Program-made: the position numbers and the translations under genes
Notes under the pieces: model-generated
Database searches by the model: none
Told to the model about the DNA's origin: nothing
The model's input: the letters and a program-made list of their open reading frames with translations, nothing else
Assembly: GCA_023248635.1 (NCBI GenBank)
Contig: JAHFED010000001.1
Coordinates: 62,001 to 126,000, forward strand
DNA length: 64,000 nucleotides
From: Myxococcales bacterium
GTDB lineage: Bacteria; Myxococcota; UBA727; VGSZ01
Direction of reading: 5' to 3'
Shown: piece by piece, positions 43,656-52,530 of the stretch
Layout: each line of letters opens with the position of its first letter
How positions within the stretch are numbered: position 1 is the stretch's first letter

Positions 43656-45281
43656 GCGTCTGAGCTTGCGAAGCACTTTCTTGGCAATGTCGTCGGCACC
43701 GGAGATCGACAAGGCCACCGCGCCGCCGCCGTAGAGCACCACCGCGACGCCGATGGCGCCGCTGAGCACGCTGGCGTTCCACAGCGTGAACCCGCGCGGC
43801 CAGTCGCCGCAGCGCGCCACCCCCCAGGCGGCCGCACAAGCGGCGAGGGCGAGGACGACCTTGACGAGGCCCTGTCGCAGCAAGGGCACCACGCCGAGGG
43901 GCCCGATCTTGCGCCGCACCAACACCATCAAGAGCACCGCTTGCACGGCGTTGCTGATGCTGAGCGTCGCCGACAACCCGTGCACCCCGATGCCCGCGTG
44001 CATCACCCCCAAGCCCACCAGCAGGTTGACGACGACGACGACGGCGCTGACCATGACCGGGGTCCGCCGGTCTTTGAGGGCCAAGAAGACCTGCACCGTG
44101 CCGCGCACGCTCGCGGAAAAGACGAGTCCGAACGACGCGCACATCAGGTTGAGGGCGGTTTGTTCGACGTCGGCCCAGTCGAAGCGCCCGTGCAGAAAAA
44201 GCACGGAGACGATGGGGGCCGCCAACGCGGCCAGACCCAGGGCTGCGGGGATCGCCACGAGGTTGGTGAGGTCGAAGCTGAAACGCCACAGTCTCTTGAG
44301 CCCCTCGAGGTCGTTGGCGCCGGCGCGGGTGTTCATCGCGGTGAAGGCGCCCTGGGCGATGGCGATCGCGAACACACCATTGGTGAGTTCCATGAGCCGA
44401 TCAGACGTGTAGTAATAACTCACGCTCCCTTCTGACATATAACTTGCAATCTGCCGCAGAACGATGATGTTCACCTGGTAAACGGCCAAGCCAAACAGCC
44501 CCGGCACCAGACCGCGCATCACCGCACGAACGCCCGGATCGGAGAAGGCAAGGCGCGGCATCAGCAGCAGTCCTCGACGTCGAAGGGCGGGCAATTGCAC
44601 CAAGACCTGGAGCGCGCCGCCCACCAAGACGCCGACGACGACGCCGAAGATGGGAGGATCGCACAAGTGCGCACCCAACACGGTTGACACAATCATAGAT
44701 ACGTTCAGCACGATGGGAGAAAGAGCTGGTGATGCATATTCGTCGTGGGCGTTCAACACAGCCATGAACAGGCCAATCAATCCCATGGTGACGACGACGG
44801 GAAAGAGCCAGCGCGTGAGCTCGACGGTGAGCTCGAACTTCGCCGGATCGGCAGCGAAACCAGAAGCGAAGGCGTAGACGATTGGCTCGGCGAAGAGGAT
44901 GCCCAGGAGCGAGAGAGCGACGACGCCGACCAACACGAAGCCGAAGACGCCGCGGTAGAGGGATCGCGCAGCACTCTCTCCCTGGGTGATGCGGGTGTGC
45001 TGGTATTCCGGCTGCACGACAGTGGTGAGGCTGCCCTCGGCGACGAGCCGGCGCAGCACGTTGGGGATGGTGAAGGCCATGTAAAAGACGTCGGTGGTGC
45101 CGCTGGCTCCGAAAAAGTGCGTGATCGCGAAGTCGCGGGCGAGCCCGGCCACGCGACTCACCATGGTCAGCACGCCGAGGACGGCGGCGTTGCGGGTGAC
45201 GGCGCGATCCTCCCGCGCGTTGGCGGCCGCAGCGTCGACGGACGTGACAGGCACGGGAACCGGGGCGTCGACGTCGCTCAA
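43647..45281 (-). CDS. murJ: Lipid II flippase MurJ
   Basis: 544 residues from TTG 45281, chosen because AAAGGAGG lies 4 bases upstream; a GTG at 45326 without such a site would add 15 residues. About 14 membrane helices. MurJ signatures: SRVAGLARDFAITHFFGASGTTDVFYMAFTIPNVLRRLVAEGSL, YASPALSPIVLNVSMI, and SDRLMELTNGVFAIAIAQ. It flips lipid-linked peptidoglycan precursor to the periplasmic side. Divergent from rpsT, with a palindrome in between. Confidence 0.94.
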   Translation of the reverse strand: MSDVDAPVPVPVTSVDAAAANAREDRAVTRNAAVLGVLTMVSRVAGLARDFAITHFFGASGTTDVFYMAFTIPNVLRRLVAEGSLTTVVQPEYQHTRITQGESAARSLYRGVFGFVLVGVVALSLLGILFAEPIVYAFASGFAADPAKFELTVELTRWLFPVVVTMGLIGLFMAVLNAHDEYASPALSPIVLNVSMIVSTVLGAHLCDPPIFGVVVGVLVGGALQVLVQLPALRRRGLLLMPRLAFSDPGVRAVMRGLVPGLFGLAVYQVNIIVLRQIASYMSEGSVSYYYTSDRLMELTNGVFAIAIAQGAFTAMNTRAGANDLEGLKRLWRFSFDLTNLVAIPAALGLAALAAPIVSVLFLHGRFDWADVEQTALNLMCASFGLVFSASVRGTVQVFLALKDRRTPVMVSAVVVVVNLLVGLGVMHAGIGVHGLSATLSISNAVQAVLLMVLVRRKIGPLGVVPLLRQGLVKVVLALAACAAAWGVARCGDWPRGFTLWNASVLSGAIGVAVVLYGGGAVALSISGADDIAKKVLRKLRRSS

Positions 45282-45292
45282 CGAGCCTCCTT

Positions 45293-45314
45293 TTGAGCCG
45301 CGCCAGCCGCTCAA
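45293..45314. promoter_or_regulatory. TTGAGC-N10-GCTCAA palindrome between murJ and rpsT
   Basis: Same half-sites and 10-bp spacing as the encapsulin palindromes (29163-29186), but a different core (CGCGCCAGCC). It lies 12 bp before the murJ start and 81 bp before rpsT. This could be chance or a weaker site of the same regulator. Confidence 0.35.
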
Positions 45315-45394
45315 GGCAAGGAGCACTTTACAAGCCGGGGTGGCACCCCTAGCAACGCGAGTCCCATCGCATTTAGTCCAGAGGAGTACGAGAC

Positions 45395-45664
45395 ATGGCG
45401 TCGCACAAGTCCGCGTGGAAGCGTTACCTGCAGTCCGAGAAGCGCCGCACGCGCAACCGCACTGCGAGGGGCGCGCTCAAGACCCAGGTCAAGAAGGCCC
45501 GCGCCGAGATCGAGACCGGCAAGTCCTCACCCGTCGCTGGAGAAGTGCAAGCCGCTGTGTCGGCGATCCAGCACGCGGCCTCGAAGGGCGTCATGCACAA
45601 ACGCACGGCCGCGCGGCGCGTCTCGCGCCTGATGAAGGCGGCGGCGAAGAAGCCCGCGACCTGA
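45395..45664 (+). CDS. rpsT: 30S ribosomal protein S20
   Basis: 89 residues, very basic and helical, start MASHKSAWKRYLQSEKRRTRNRTARG, with the conserved helix AVSAIQHAASKGVMHKRTAARRVSRL. It binds 16S rRNA in the body of the small subunit. The ribosome site is GAGGAG. It is divergent from murJ; the classical rpsT-murJ neighbourhood is common in Proteobacteria. Confidence 0.96.
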   Translation: MASHKSAWKRYLQSEKRRTRNRTARGALKTQVKKARAEIETGKSSPVAGEVQAAVSAIQHAASKGVMHKRTAARRVSRLMKAAAKKPAT

Positions 45665-45709
45665 GGCTTCCGGACAGGCAAAGCAACGGGCGCGTGGTAC
45701 ATCTGCACC

Positions 45710-46729
45710 ATGCGCCCGTTCTTTCTTGCTCTCGTCGTCGTCGTTGTCCTGCCCTTGGGTTGCGGAGCTCCGACCACGGTCTCTGATCGATCCGACTTCG
45801 GCTCAGACACAGAGAGCGTGCGGACCTACTGCACGGGCGCCATCGTCGAGATGCGCCTGCATTCGTCCTCGATCTTCATCGATGAGCAGAAGGTCGAGGG
45901 CACCTCCTCCGACGAAGAAGTGTTCACCGTCGAGAGCAGCACCGACGGCCTCATCACTTTGCGCACCCTCAAAGCGGGCAGTGCCGAGCTGGTGCTCAAA
46001 CAGGATGGCGACGTCGTCGACAGCCGCCCCATCGAGGTCAAGGACCCCGCACGCATCAGCCTCTCCCTCGATCTCAAGGCCTTCGAAGACGACGACATCG
46101 TGCCGGAGTCCGTCGTGGTCGAGCCGCCGCTGCGGGTGTTGGTCGGCCGCAACGCGCGCGTGGCGGTGCACGTGTTCGCCAACGACGAAAAAGAGCTCTT
46201 TGGGCAAAGCGTCGCCGGCGTCGATGCCGTCGACGGCCTGTGGAGCGAAGGGATTCTCGCCGACGGCCCGCAGTCCTTCCTGGAGCTCTCGCCTGCGGCC
46301 AACGCCATCGACACCTTGGTGCACGTCAACATCGGTGGGCTCCTCGACGTCGAGATCGAGGCGAAGGTGGCCCCTGAGACCGAGCTCGAGCGCATCGTCC
46401 TCACCGAGGTCAATCCCGGCTTCCGCGCGCCAGGGCGACGCTCGGTGGTGATGGCCCGGGGCGAAGACGCCCAGGGTCGCATCCTCCTCGGGGCACCAGG
46501 CTGGGCCCTCGAAGGCATCGACGGCGGCGTCGGCGAAGCGGTGGCCTACGAGGTGAAGTGGTTCGAGAGCCATGAGCTGGTCGCCCGCATCGGCGACGTC
46601 GAAACCCGCCGGCAGGTCGACGCCGACCCCGAGACCCTCGGCGTCGTTCGCGTCGGCGACAGCTGTGCTGCGGCGGGGTTGGGCCTGCCCCTCGCCCTGC
46701 TTGCGCTCCTGCGACGTCGGCGCCGCTGA
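45710..46729 (+). CDS. Lipoprotein with Myxo-type C-terminal anchor
   Basis: 339 residues. MRPFFLALVVVVVLPLGC ends in a lipobox. The body consists of two or three beta-rich, Ig-like or Big-type domains (TSSDEEVFTVESSTDGLITLRTLKAG). The C-terminus GDSCAAAGLGLPLALLALLRRRRR has a Cys, a hydrophobic stretch and a basic end, as in MYXO-CTERM sorting signals. Having both an N-terminal lipobox and a C-terminal sorting signal is notable. The function is unknown. Confidence 0.75.
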   Translation: MRPFFLALVVVVVLPLGCGAPTTVSDRSDFGSDTESVRTYCTGAIVEMRLHSSSIFIDEQKVEGTSSDEEVFTVESSTDGLITLRTLKAGSAELVLKQDGDVVDSRPIEVKDPARISLSLDLKAFEDDDIVPESVVVEPPLRVLVGRNARVAVHVFANDEKELFGQSVAGVDAVDGLWSEGILADGPQSFLELSPAANAIDTLVHVNIGGLLDVEIEAKVAPETELERIVLTEVNPGFRAPGRRSVVMARGEDAQGRILLGAPGWALEGIDGGVGEAVAYEVKWFESHELVARIGDVETRRQVDADPETLGVVRVGDSCAAAGLGLPLALLALLRRRRR

Positions 46730-46813
46730 ACCACGCCTCCACCAAAATCGTTTGACCGATGTGCCGCAGCCTCGGCACAGTGCGCCGTCGACAGCGACGT
46801 CATCGGAGAACTC

Positions 46814-48649
46814 ATGTCCTCACCTTCGCTTCTTGAGCGCCAACGCACGCACACCTGCAACGATCTCTTGCCCAAAGACGTCGGCAGCGAGGTCGTGCTC
46901 ATGGGATGGGTGCAGTACATGCGTGATTTCCACGGGCGCATCTTCATCGACCTGCGCGATCGCCATGGGCTCACCCAGCTGGTGTTCAAGCCCGAGACGT
47001 CGTCGGCGCTGCGCGATCAGGCCGAGAAGCTGGGCCGTGAGTTCTGCATCGGCATCAAGGGCGTCGTCGAAGACCGCTTGAAGAACGGCGGTGCCGCCAA
47101 CCCGCGCCTGAAGACCGGGGACATCGAAGTCTCGGTGCTCGAGCTCGAGGTCTTCAACACCTCGGCGACGCCGCCCTTTCTCATCGAAGACGACCTCGAC
47201 ACCAATGAAGAAAAGCGGCTCGAATTTCGTACACTCGACCTGCGTCGTCCGAAGATTCAAAAGAACCTCGCGATCCGTCATCGCATGATGCAGGCCACGC
47301 GACGGCACTTCGACGACCACGGCTTTCTCGAGATGGAGACGCCGCTGCTGGTAAAGTACACCCCGGGAGGCGCTCGCAACTTCCTGGTGCCGTCGCGTCT
47401 CAATCCCGGTAAATTTTACGCTCTTGCTGAGAGTCCTCAACTCTACAAGCAGATGTTCATGATGTCGGGCCTCGACCGCTACTTCCAGATCGTGAAGTGC
47501 TTCCGCGACGAAGACCTGCGGCAGGATCGCCAACCCGAGTTCACCCAGATCGACGTCGAGATGAGCTGGGCGACAGAGACCGTGGTGCAGACCCTGATCG
47601 AGGGCCTGGTGTGCCGCATCTTCCAAGACGCCATCGGCCAGCAGCTGCCGCAGCCCTTCCAGCGTATGACCTACGACGAAGCCATGTCCCGCTTCGGCGT
47701 CGACAAACCCGATCTGCGCTTTGGCCTCGAGCACACCGACATCACAGCCCTGGTGCGCGAGCACGACGGCGGCGGCGTCAAGCTGCTCCAAGATGTCATC
47801 GCCAAGCCCGGCACCCTGGTGAAGGTGATGGTGGTGCCCAAGAAGCACGAGATCTCGAACACTGAGGTCGACAGGCTCAAAGACGTGGCCAAGGGCCTCG
47901 GCGGCGAAGTCGGCTGGTCACGGGTCGAAGAAGGCGGCACCTGGGCCAAAGGCTTCGGCAAGGCGATGTCGGCGGGGCTGCGCGAGGCCATCAACCAGGC
48001 CACCGGCGCCCAAGCCGGCGACGTCGTCATGTTCCAGTTTGGCAAGCCCTCCATCGTGCACACGGTGTTGGGCGGGCTGCGCGTTCACTTGCGCGACAAG
48101 CTCAAGCTCGTCGAGCTCGATGCCAACGGCGTCAGCAAGGAGTGGCGCGTGCTTTGGGTCACCGATTTCCCTCTCTTCGAGCACGACGACGACAAGAAGA
48201 GCTGGGCCGCAGCCCACCATCCCTTCACCGCGCCGCAGCAGGGCCACGAAGACAAGCTGCTCAGCGATCCCGGCAGTTGCCGAGCACGCGCTTACGATCT
48301 GGTGCTCAACGGCAACGAAGTCGGCGGCGGCTCCATCCGCATCCACGACAGCGCGGTGCAGGCCAAGGTCTTTGAGGCCCTGGGCATCTCTGACGAGGAC
48401 AAACAGAAGAAATTCGGCTTCCTCCTCGAGGCGCTGAAATATGGCTGCCCACCCCACGGCGGCATCGCCCTCGGCCTCGACCGCTTCTGCATGTTGCTGT
48501 GCGGTGGAAGCTCACTGCGCGACGTCATCGCCTACCCCAAGACGCAGAAGGGGACCGACCTGCTGACCGATGCGCCCACGGCAGTGAGCGACAAGCAGCT
48601 GCTCGAGCTCTTTATCCAGACGACAGCCAAGGCTGACGACGTCGCTTAG
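46814..48649 (+). CDS. aspS: Aspartyl-tRNA synthetase
   Basis: 611 residues, the usual bacterial length. An OB-fold anticodon domain (GWVQYMRDFHGRIFIDLRDRHGLTQLVF) is followed by the class II core. Motif 2 is FQIVKCFRDEDLRQDRQPEFTQIDVEMS, the GAD insertion lies between, and motif 3 is GGIALGLDRFCMLLCG. FLEMETPLL and YALAESPQLYKQ are also present. It charges tRNA-Asp with aspartate. The stop codon TAG is the first three bases of repeat copy 3; without the insertion the gene would end in TAA. Confidence 0.97.
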   Translation: MSSPSLLERQRTHTCNDLLPKDVGSEVVLMGWVQYMRDFHGRIFIDLRDRHGLTQLVFKPETSSALRDQAEKLGREFCIGIKGVVEDRLKNGGAANPRLKTGDIEVSVLELEVFNTSATPPFLIEDDLDTNEEKRLEFRTLDLRRPKIQKNLAIRHRMMQATRRHFDDHGFLEMETPLLVKYTPGGARNFLVPSRLNPGKFYALAESPQLYKQMFMMSGLDRYFQIVKCFRDEDLRQDRQPEFTQIDVEMSWATETVVQTLIEGLVCRIFQDAIGQQLPQPFQRMTYDEAMSRFGVDKPDLRFGLEHTDITALVREHDGGGVKLLQDVIAKPGTLVKVMVVPKKHEISNTEVDRLKDVAKGLGGEVGWSRVEEGGTWAKGFGKAMSAGLREAINQATGAQAGDVVMFQFGKPSIVHTVLGGLRVHLRDKLKLVELDANGVSKEWRVLWVTDFPLFEHDDDKKSWAAAHHPFTAPQQGHEDKLLSDPGSCRARAYDLVLNGNEVGGGSIRIHDSAVQAKVFEALGISDEDKQKKFGFLLEALKYGCPPHGGIALGLDRFCMLLCGGSSLRDVIAYPKTQKGTDLLTDAPTAVSDKQLLELFIQTTAKADDVA

Positions 48650-48796
48650 GCAGGCTGCTGAAAAACGAAGTTTTGAGGCAGACGCGTCCTTGGGAGGGAG
48701 GCTCGTCGAGGCTTCGCCTCGACGAGGGAGGGTCTGGGACAGACCCTCCGGAAGTACAGCAGGGTGCGAAAAACGGAGTTTTTCCGCACCCTGTTA
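48647..48796 (-). repeat. MITE-like multi-hairpin repeat, copy 3
   Basis: 150 bp in the same orientation as copy 2. The left edge is the TAG stop of aspS, with one extra G (TAGGCAGG). The right edge reads CTGTTA. Excising the insert with one TA leaves GCTTAAGG, so aspS would still end in frame at TAA. Confidence 0.85.
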
Positions 48797-48805
48797 AGGC
48801 CGACC

Positions 48806-50251
48806 TCAGAATTTGACGGCAGTGACGGCGTCGCCCGACTCGCTGCCGGTGTCGACGATGACCACTTTTCCGCTGACGGCGACGACGGATCCTTCTCCTC
48901 TTGCGCCGCCGCGCAGAAGCAGGGTCACGGTCTGTCCCTTGGTCACCTTGGTGCCTTTTGGAACCGTGATGCGCACCCGAGATGAGAAGTCACCACTGGC
49001 GAGGCGGCCGAACAGCTCGTTGTGGCGCACCGCGGCGCCCACCAAGACCTTGAAGCCCGTGAGCCTGCCGTTGCTGGGAGCAGACACAGGCATCACGGGC
49101 CCGTGAGCGGCTTGGAACGTGAGCAACACCTGCCCCTCGACCACAGTGTCGCCATCGGCGGCGTCCACGCTCTCTACGCGCCCGTCATAGTTGGGGTACC
49201 TGAGCGCCTCGAGCTTGGCGCCGTCGACGGTGGCGGGGAAGGTCGCCTCGGAGGCGTCGACGGGGGCTGCGCTTGGGGTGGGCGGCGCCGCCGCCGGTCG
49301 CACGCGTTTCGGACGTCGCCCTCCCTTGGCGGCGACGGCGGGCTCGGGCTCATCTGCTGCGGCCTCGGGCTCGGCGACGGCAACCGGCGTCGGAGGGATC
49401 ACCGGCACCGCGGCGACAGGGATCGGCGGAGGAGCAGCGACGACGCCGGCATCGGAGGGCCCAGCAACGACGCCAGCGTCGGGCAGGACGGTTGTGGGAG
49501 AGGCCGCGGCAGCCGCGGGGTCGCCAGCGGGGGTTCCCGCGTCGAGCGAGGGCACAAGAGCGGGTGGTGCGACGACGGGTTCCGGCGAGACCGGAGGGGC
49601 GACGGCTGCTTCGGCAACCACGGCGGTCGCAGCAACGGGCGCTGGCGTTGGGGCTGTCGCCACCAGTGCGGCCGAGGCTGCGCCGCCCAGCAGCAAGGAG
49701 CCAAGGAGGCCGCCGAAATACCAACCCCCGAGGACTTTGCCGAAGCTGGGCGCCGGCGGCGGCGGCGGCTCGAGGGCTGGCTCCGGCAGCGGGAGCTCCA
49801 AGCGTGGCGCGGGGAGGGGCGGCGGGGGGGCGACGACGACGACGGGGGTGCCCGGCAACGAGGGGGCAGCGGGGTCGGGACGCGCGCGGTGGCGGTTGGG
49901 GCCCCCCTTCTGCGTGAAGCGCAGGGTGCAGCCGCAGATCTTGATTTCGTCGCCGTCGTAGAGATCTGCGCGCTGCACGGGCACGCCATTGACCAGGGTG
50001 CCGTTGCGGCTTTCGCAATCGACGATGAGGTAGCGGTCCCCCTGCCCGACGATCTTGGCGTGGACCTTCGAGACCCCGGGCTCTTGCGAGAGCGCGAGGT
50101 CGTTGTCGTCGACGCGGCCGATGGCAAAGGTGCCGGCGGAGAGGTCCCAAGAACGTCCGGCGACGCTGCCGGCGACGCAGGCGAGCTGGCCCGACAGTGC
50201 GTTCGGCAGCGCGAACATCATCGTCTTTTCGGACTTCTCGGCCTGACCCAT
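48806..50251 (-). CDS. FHA domain membrane protein with a barrel-sandwich C-terminus
   Basis: 481 residues from ATG 50251 with a GGAGAG site. An FHA domain (about residues 30-115) has FAIGRVDDNDLAL, SKVHAKIV and CESRNGTLVNG, which bind phosphothreonine. A Pro-rich linker precedes one membrane helix (WYFGGLLGSLLLGGAASAALVATAP, around residue 175). About 110 residues of Pro/Ala/Val low complexity follow. The C-terminal 130 residues have two lipoyl-like hybrid motifs (YPNYDGRVESVDAADGDTVVEGQVLLTF and SAPSNGRLTGFKVLVGAAVRHNELFGRL) without a biotin/lipoyl-type Lys. The FHA part is cytoplasmic and the barrel periplasmic, which suggests a signal link across the membrane. Confidence 0.78.
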   Translation of the reverse strand: MGQAEKSEKTMMFALPNALSGQLACVAGSVAGRSWDLSAGTFAIGRVDDNDLALSQEPGVSKVHAKIVGQGDRYLIVDCESRNGTLVNGVPVQRADLYDGDEIKICGCTLRFTQKGGPNRHRARPDPAAPSLPGTPVVVVAPPPPLPAPRLELPLPEPALEPPPPPAPSFGKVLGGWYFGGLLGSLLLGGAASAALVATAPTPAPVAATAVVAEAAVAPPVSPEPVVAPPALVPSLDAGTPAGDPAAAAASPTTVLPDAGVVAGPSDAGVVAAPPPIPVAAVPVIPPTPVAVAEPEAAADEPEPAVAAKGGRRPKRVRPAAAPPTPSAAPVDASEATFPATVDGAKLEALRYPNYDGRVESVDAADGDTVVEGQVLLTFQAAHGPVMPVSAPSNGRLTGFKVLVGAAVRHNELFGRLASGDFSSRVRITVPKGTKVTKGQTVTLLLRGGARGEGSVVAVSGKVVIVDTGSESGDAVTAVKF

Positions 50252-50333
50252 CTCTCTCCGCGTCGCAAACACCGGGCGACGTCGACGACGTTAGCAACGC
50301 CTCAGGAAGATGCGCGATCTCTGGCCAAAGGCG

Positions 50334-51350
50334 TCACAAGAGCAGTTGCCGCAGCGCAGCAGGCGCCAAGGCCTGCGGAGCATCGCTGAGCGCAGCCTCG
50401 GGCCGGTCGTGGGTTTCGACGACGACGCCGCAGACTCCGGCCGCCAAGCCGGCGCGCCCCAGGGGTACCACGACGTCGCGGCGGCCTGCGGCGTGGGAGG
50501 GATCGACCAGCACCGGCAAAGTGTGCACATGGGCCAACACGGCGACGGCGCCGACGTCGAGGGTGTTGCGGGTGCCGCCGTCTGGCCCCCTCACCCCGCG
50601 TTCACAAAAGAGCACCCCGCTGGCCCCGGCCATCAAGAGAGCTTCGCCGGCGAGCAGCCACTCCTCGAGGGTCGCGGCGAAGGCCCGCTTCAAGAGCACC
50701 GGTTTGCCGGCGGCGCCCACAGCCCGCAGCAGGGCTCCGCTGTGCATGGTGCGGGCGCCAATCTGCAGAGCGTCGACGACGGCGGCAGCGGCTTCGACGT
50801 CGGCTTCGGCCACCACCTCGGTGATGACGGGAAGCCCGTGCTTCTTGCCAGCGCTGGCCAACCAGGCGAGGGCACTTTCGCCGACGCCTTGAAAGCCACG
50901 AGGGGAGGTGCGGGGTTTCCACACACCACCCCGGAGCACGTGGGCGCCGGCCTCTTTCACGGCGGCGGCCAAGCGATCGATCTGCTCGGGGCTCTCCACC
51001 GAGCAAGGGCCGGCGATGAGCACCGGGGGCAAACCAAACCCAAAGGAGACGCCGCCGACGTCGACGACGCGCTGCATCTGGTCGACGAGGGGATGGGGAC
51101 TCTCGGCCTCGTGGATGGCAACGACGCCGGGCACACCTTCGATGAGGTGACGAGCGACGTGGGTCGACGAGGGAGAGATGTGGAAGGAAACGCGCTCGCC
51201 TTCTCTTGGCGCTCCGGCCTCCGGCCCCAAGGCTGCATCCTCCGGCGCCAAATGCCGCGGGCTCGGGGCGTAGCAGCGCGTCCACAGTCCGAGCCCGCGC
51301 AAGGCACGTTCGACGGCCGCAGACCGGGAGCGTTCAGCGACGACGATCAC
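50334..51350 (-). CDS. aroF: DAHP synthase (3-deoxy-7-phosphoheptulonate synthase)
   Basis: 338 residues from GTG 51350 (MIVVAERSRSAAVERAL). The first 70 residues form the ferredoxin-like regulatory domain of the type I-beta class. The barrel follows: LIAGPCSVESPEQI, RGGVWKPRTSPRGFQGVG, PVITEVVAEADVEA, IGARTMHS, KPVLLKRAFAATLEEWL, CERGVRGP, PVLVDPSHAAGRRDVVVPLGRAGLAAGV. It condenses PEP and erythrose 4-phosphate, the first step of aromatic synthesis. The start overlaps the stop of the upstream lipoprotein gene (GTGA), an odd coupling partner. Confidence 0.94.
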   Translation of the reverse strand: MIVVAERSRSAAVERALRGLGLWTRCYAPSPRHLAPEDAALGPEAGAPREGERVSFHISPSSTHVARHLIEGVPGVVAIHEAESPHPLVDQMQRVVDVGGVSFGFGLPPVLIAGPCSVESPEQIDRLAAAVKEAGAHVLRGGVWKPRTSPRGFQGVGESALAWLASAGKKHGLPVITEVVAEADVEAAAAVVDALQIGARTMHSGALLRAVGAAGKPVLLKRAFAATLEEWLLAGEALLMAGASGVLFCERGVRGPDGGTRNTLDVGAVAVLAHVHTLPVLVDPSHAAGRRDVVVPLGRAGLAAGVCGVVVETHDRPEAALSDAPQALAPAALRQLLL

Positions 51351-52441
51351 TGTCCCTCGCCTTCGCCTTCGCCTTCGCCTTCGCCTTCGCCTTCGCCTTC
51401 GCCGCTGCTGGGGCACTGATCGGCCGCGACGTAATCCAGAAAGCCGGAGCAGTCCCAGACCTTGGCGTTGCATTGGGCCCCACAGGCGATGGGGGCGTCG
51501 TCGGGGTCGCAGCTTTTCAAACAAGGAACGCGGTCGACGCCGTTGCACGCCGTGATCCCGGGGCAAGCGGGTTCGCCTTCGCCTTCCCCCTCGCCTTCGC
51601 CCTCTCCTTCGCCTTCGGCGCACTGATCGGCAGGTGTGGAGCCGACGTTGCTGCACTCCCACTCGTCGGACGTGAGGTTGCAGATCGAGAGGCCGTCGTC
51701 GCTGAGGGGATCGCAGCCCACGAGGCAGGTCGGGGGAAACGCAGGCTCACAGTTGCAATCGCTGGCCGGAATGCCGCCGTCGTCGCAGACGAAGACGAGA
51801 TTCTCGTCACAGCGGGCGGTGCCGGCGACGTCGTTGGGGTCGCAGCCGTTCAAGCAGAGCGGTTCGTTGCCCCCACAGGCGGGACACTCGCTGCCCTCGA
51901 AGATGAAGTCGTTGGGATCGGAGCAGCGGGCGACGCCGCCGGCGGCCGGGGACGCCTCGACGCACTCCGTGCTCCGGGGCGCCGGGTCCGCACAGCTCGA
52001 CACACAGCTGAGCTCGTCGCAGCCGCCAACGCGGCATTGTCCATCGAGGGTTTCGTTGAAGCAGAGAACGACGCCGTCTTCGCAGAACCAACCCGAGGGG
52101 ATGTCGGCGGGACAGGGGCCGCAAGAGCCGAGGGTCAGGCCGTTCTCACAGACTTCGACATCGTCGGCGCACACCGCCGGACTCACCAGCTGACCGGTTT
52201 CGCAGTCGAAGCAGCCCGAGGCAGTGTCGGGGCATCCACCGGGAGTGATGCCGTCGCACACGGTGGGCCGAGGCGGGTCGGAGGGCTGGGCGCAGGTCCC
52301 ACATTCGCAGGCGAGGCCGACGTCGCACTGCACCGATGAGGCGCAGCTTTGGCCTTCGGTGACGCCGGGCGGCACGGGCGGTCCGCCGCAGAGGCAGGAC
52401 GCAAAGGAGACCGCGACTGCGGCGACGACGAGGGCGCGCAT
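51347..52441 (-). CDS. Cys-rich secreted lipoprotein ending in a Gly-Glu tract
   Basis: 364 residues. The N-terminus MRALVVAAVAVSFASC is a lipobox. The body has more than 40 Cys in EGF-like or disulfide-knot spacing (QCDVGLACECGTCAQ, VCENGLTLGSCGPCPADI, CLNGCDPNDV). Two Gly-Glu tracts occur; the protein ends on the second one ([10 protein letters not shown]) with no anchor helix after it. Usually such a linker is followed by a MYXO-CTERM-type helix, so the C-terminus may have been lost when aroF was joined. The stop overlaps the aroF start by four bases. Confidence 0.75.
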   Translation of the reverse strand: MRALVVAAVAVSFASCLCGGPPVPPGVTEGQSCASSVQCDVGLACECGTCAQPSDPPRPTVCDGITPGGCPDTASGCFDCETGQLVSPAVCADDVEVCENGLTLGSCGPCPADIPSGWFCEDGVVLCFNETLDGQCRVGGCDELSCVSSCADPAPRSTECVEASPAAGGVARCSDPNDFIFEGSECPACGGNEPLCLNGCDPNDVAGTARCDENLVFVCDDGGIPASDCNCEPAFPPTCLVGCDPLSDDGLSICNLTSDEWECSNVGSTPADQCAEGEGEGEGEGEGEGEPACPGITACNGVDRVPCLKSCDPDDAPIACGAQCNAKVWDCSGFLDYVAADQCPSSGEGEGEGEGEGEGEGEGQ

Positions 52442-52530
52442 CGAGGGGGTGTACCACTGTTTTCCCAGATCGCCGTCGACGCTGACGACGGCCGCTGGCA
52501 GAGGGGCATTCCCTGCCGTACACCCGGGGC

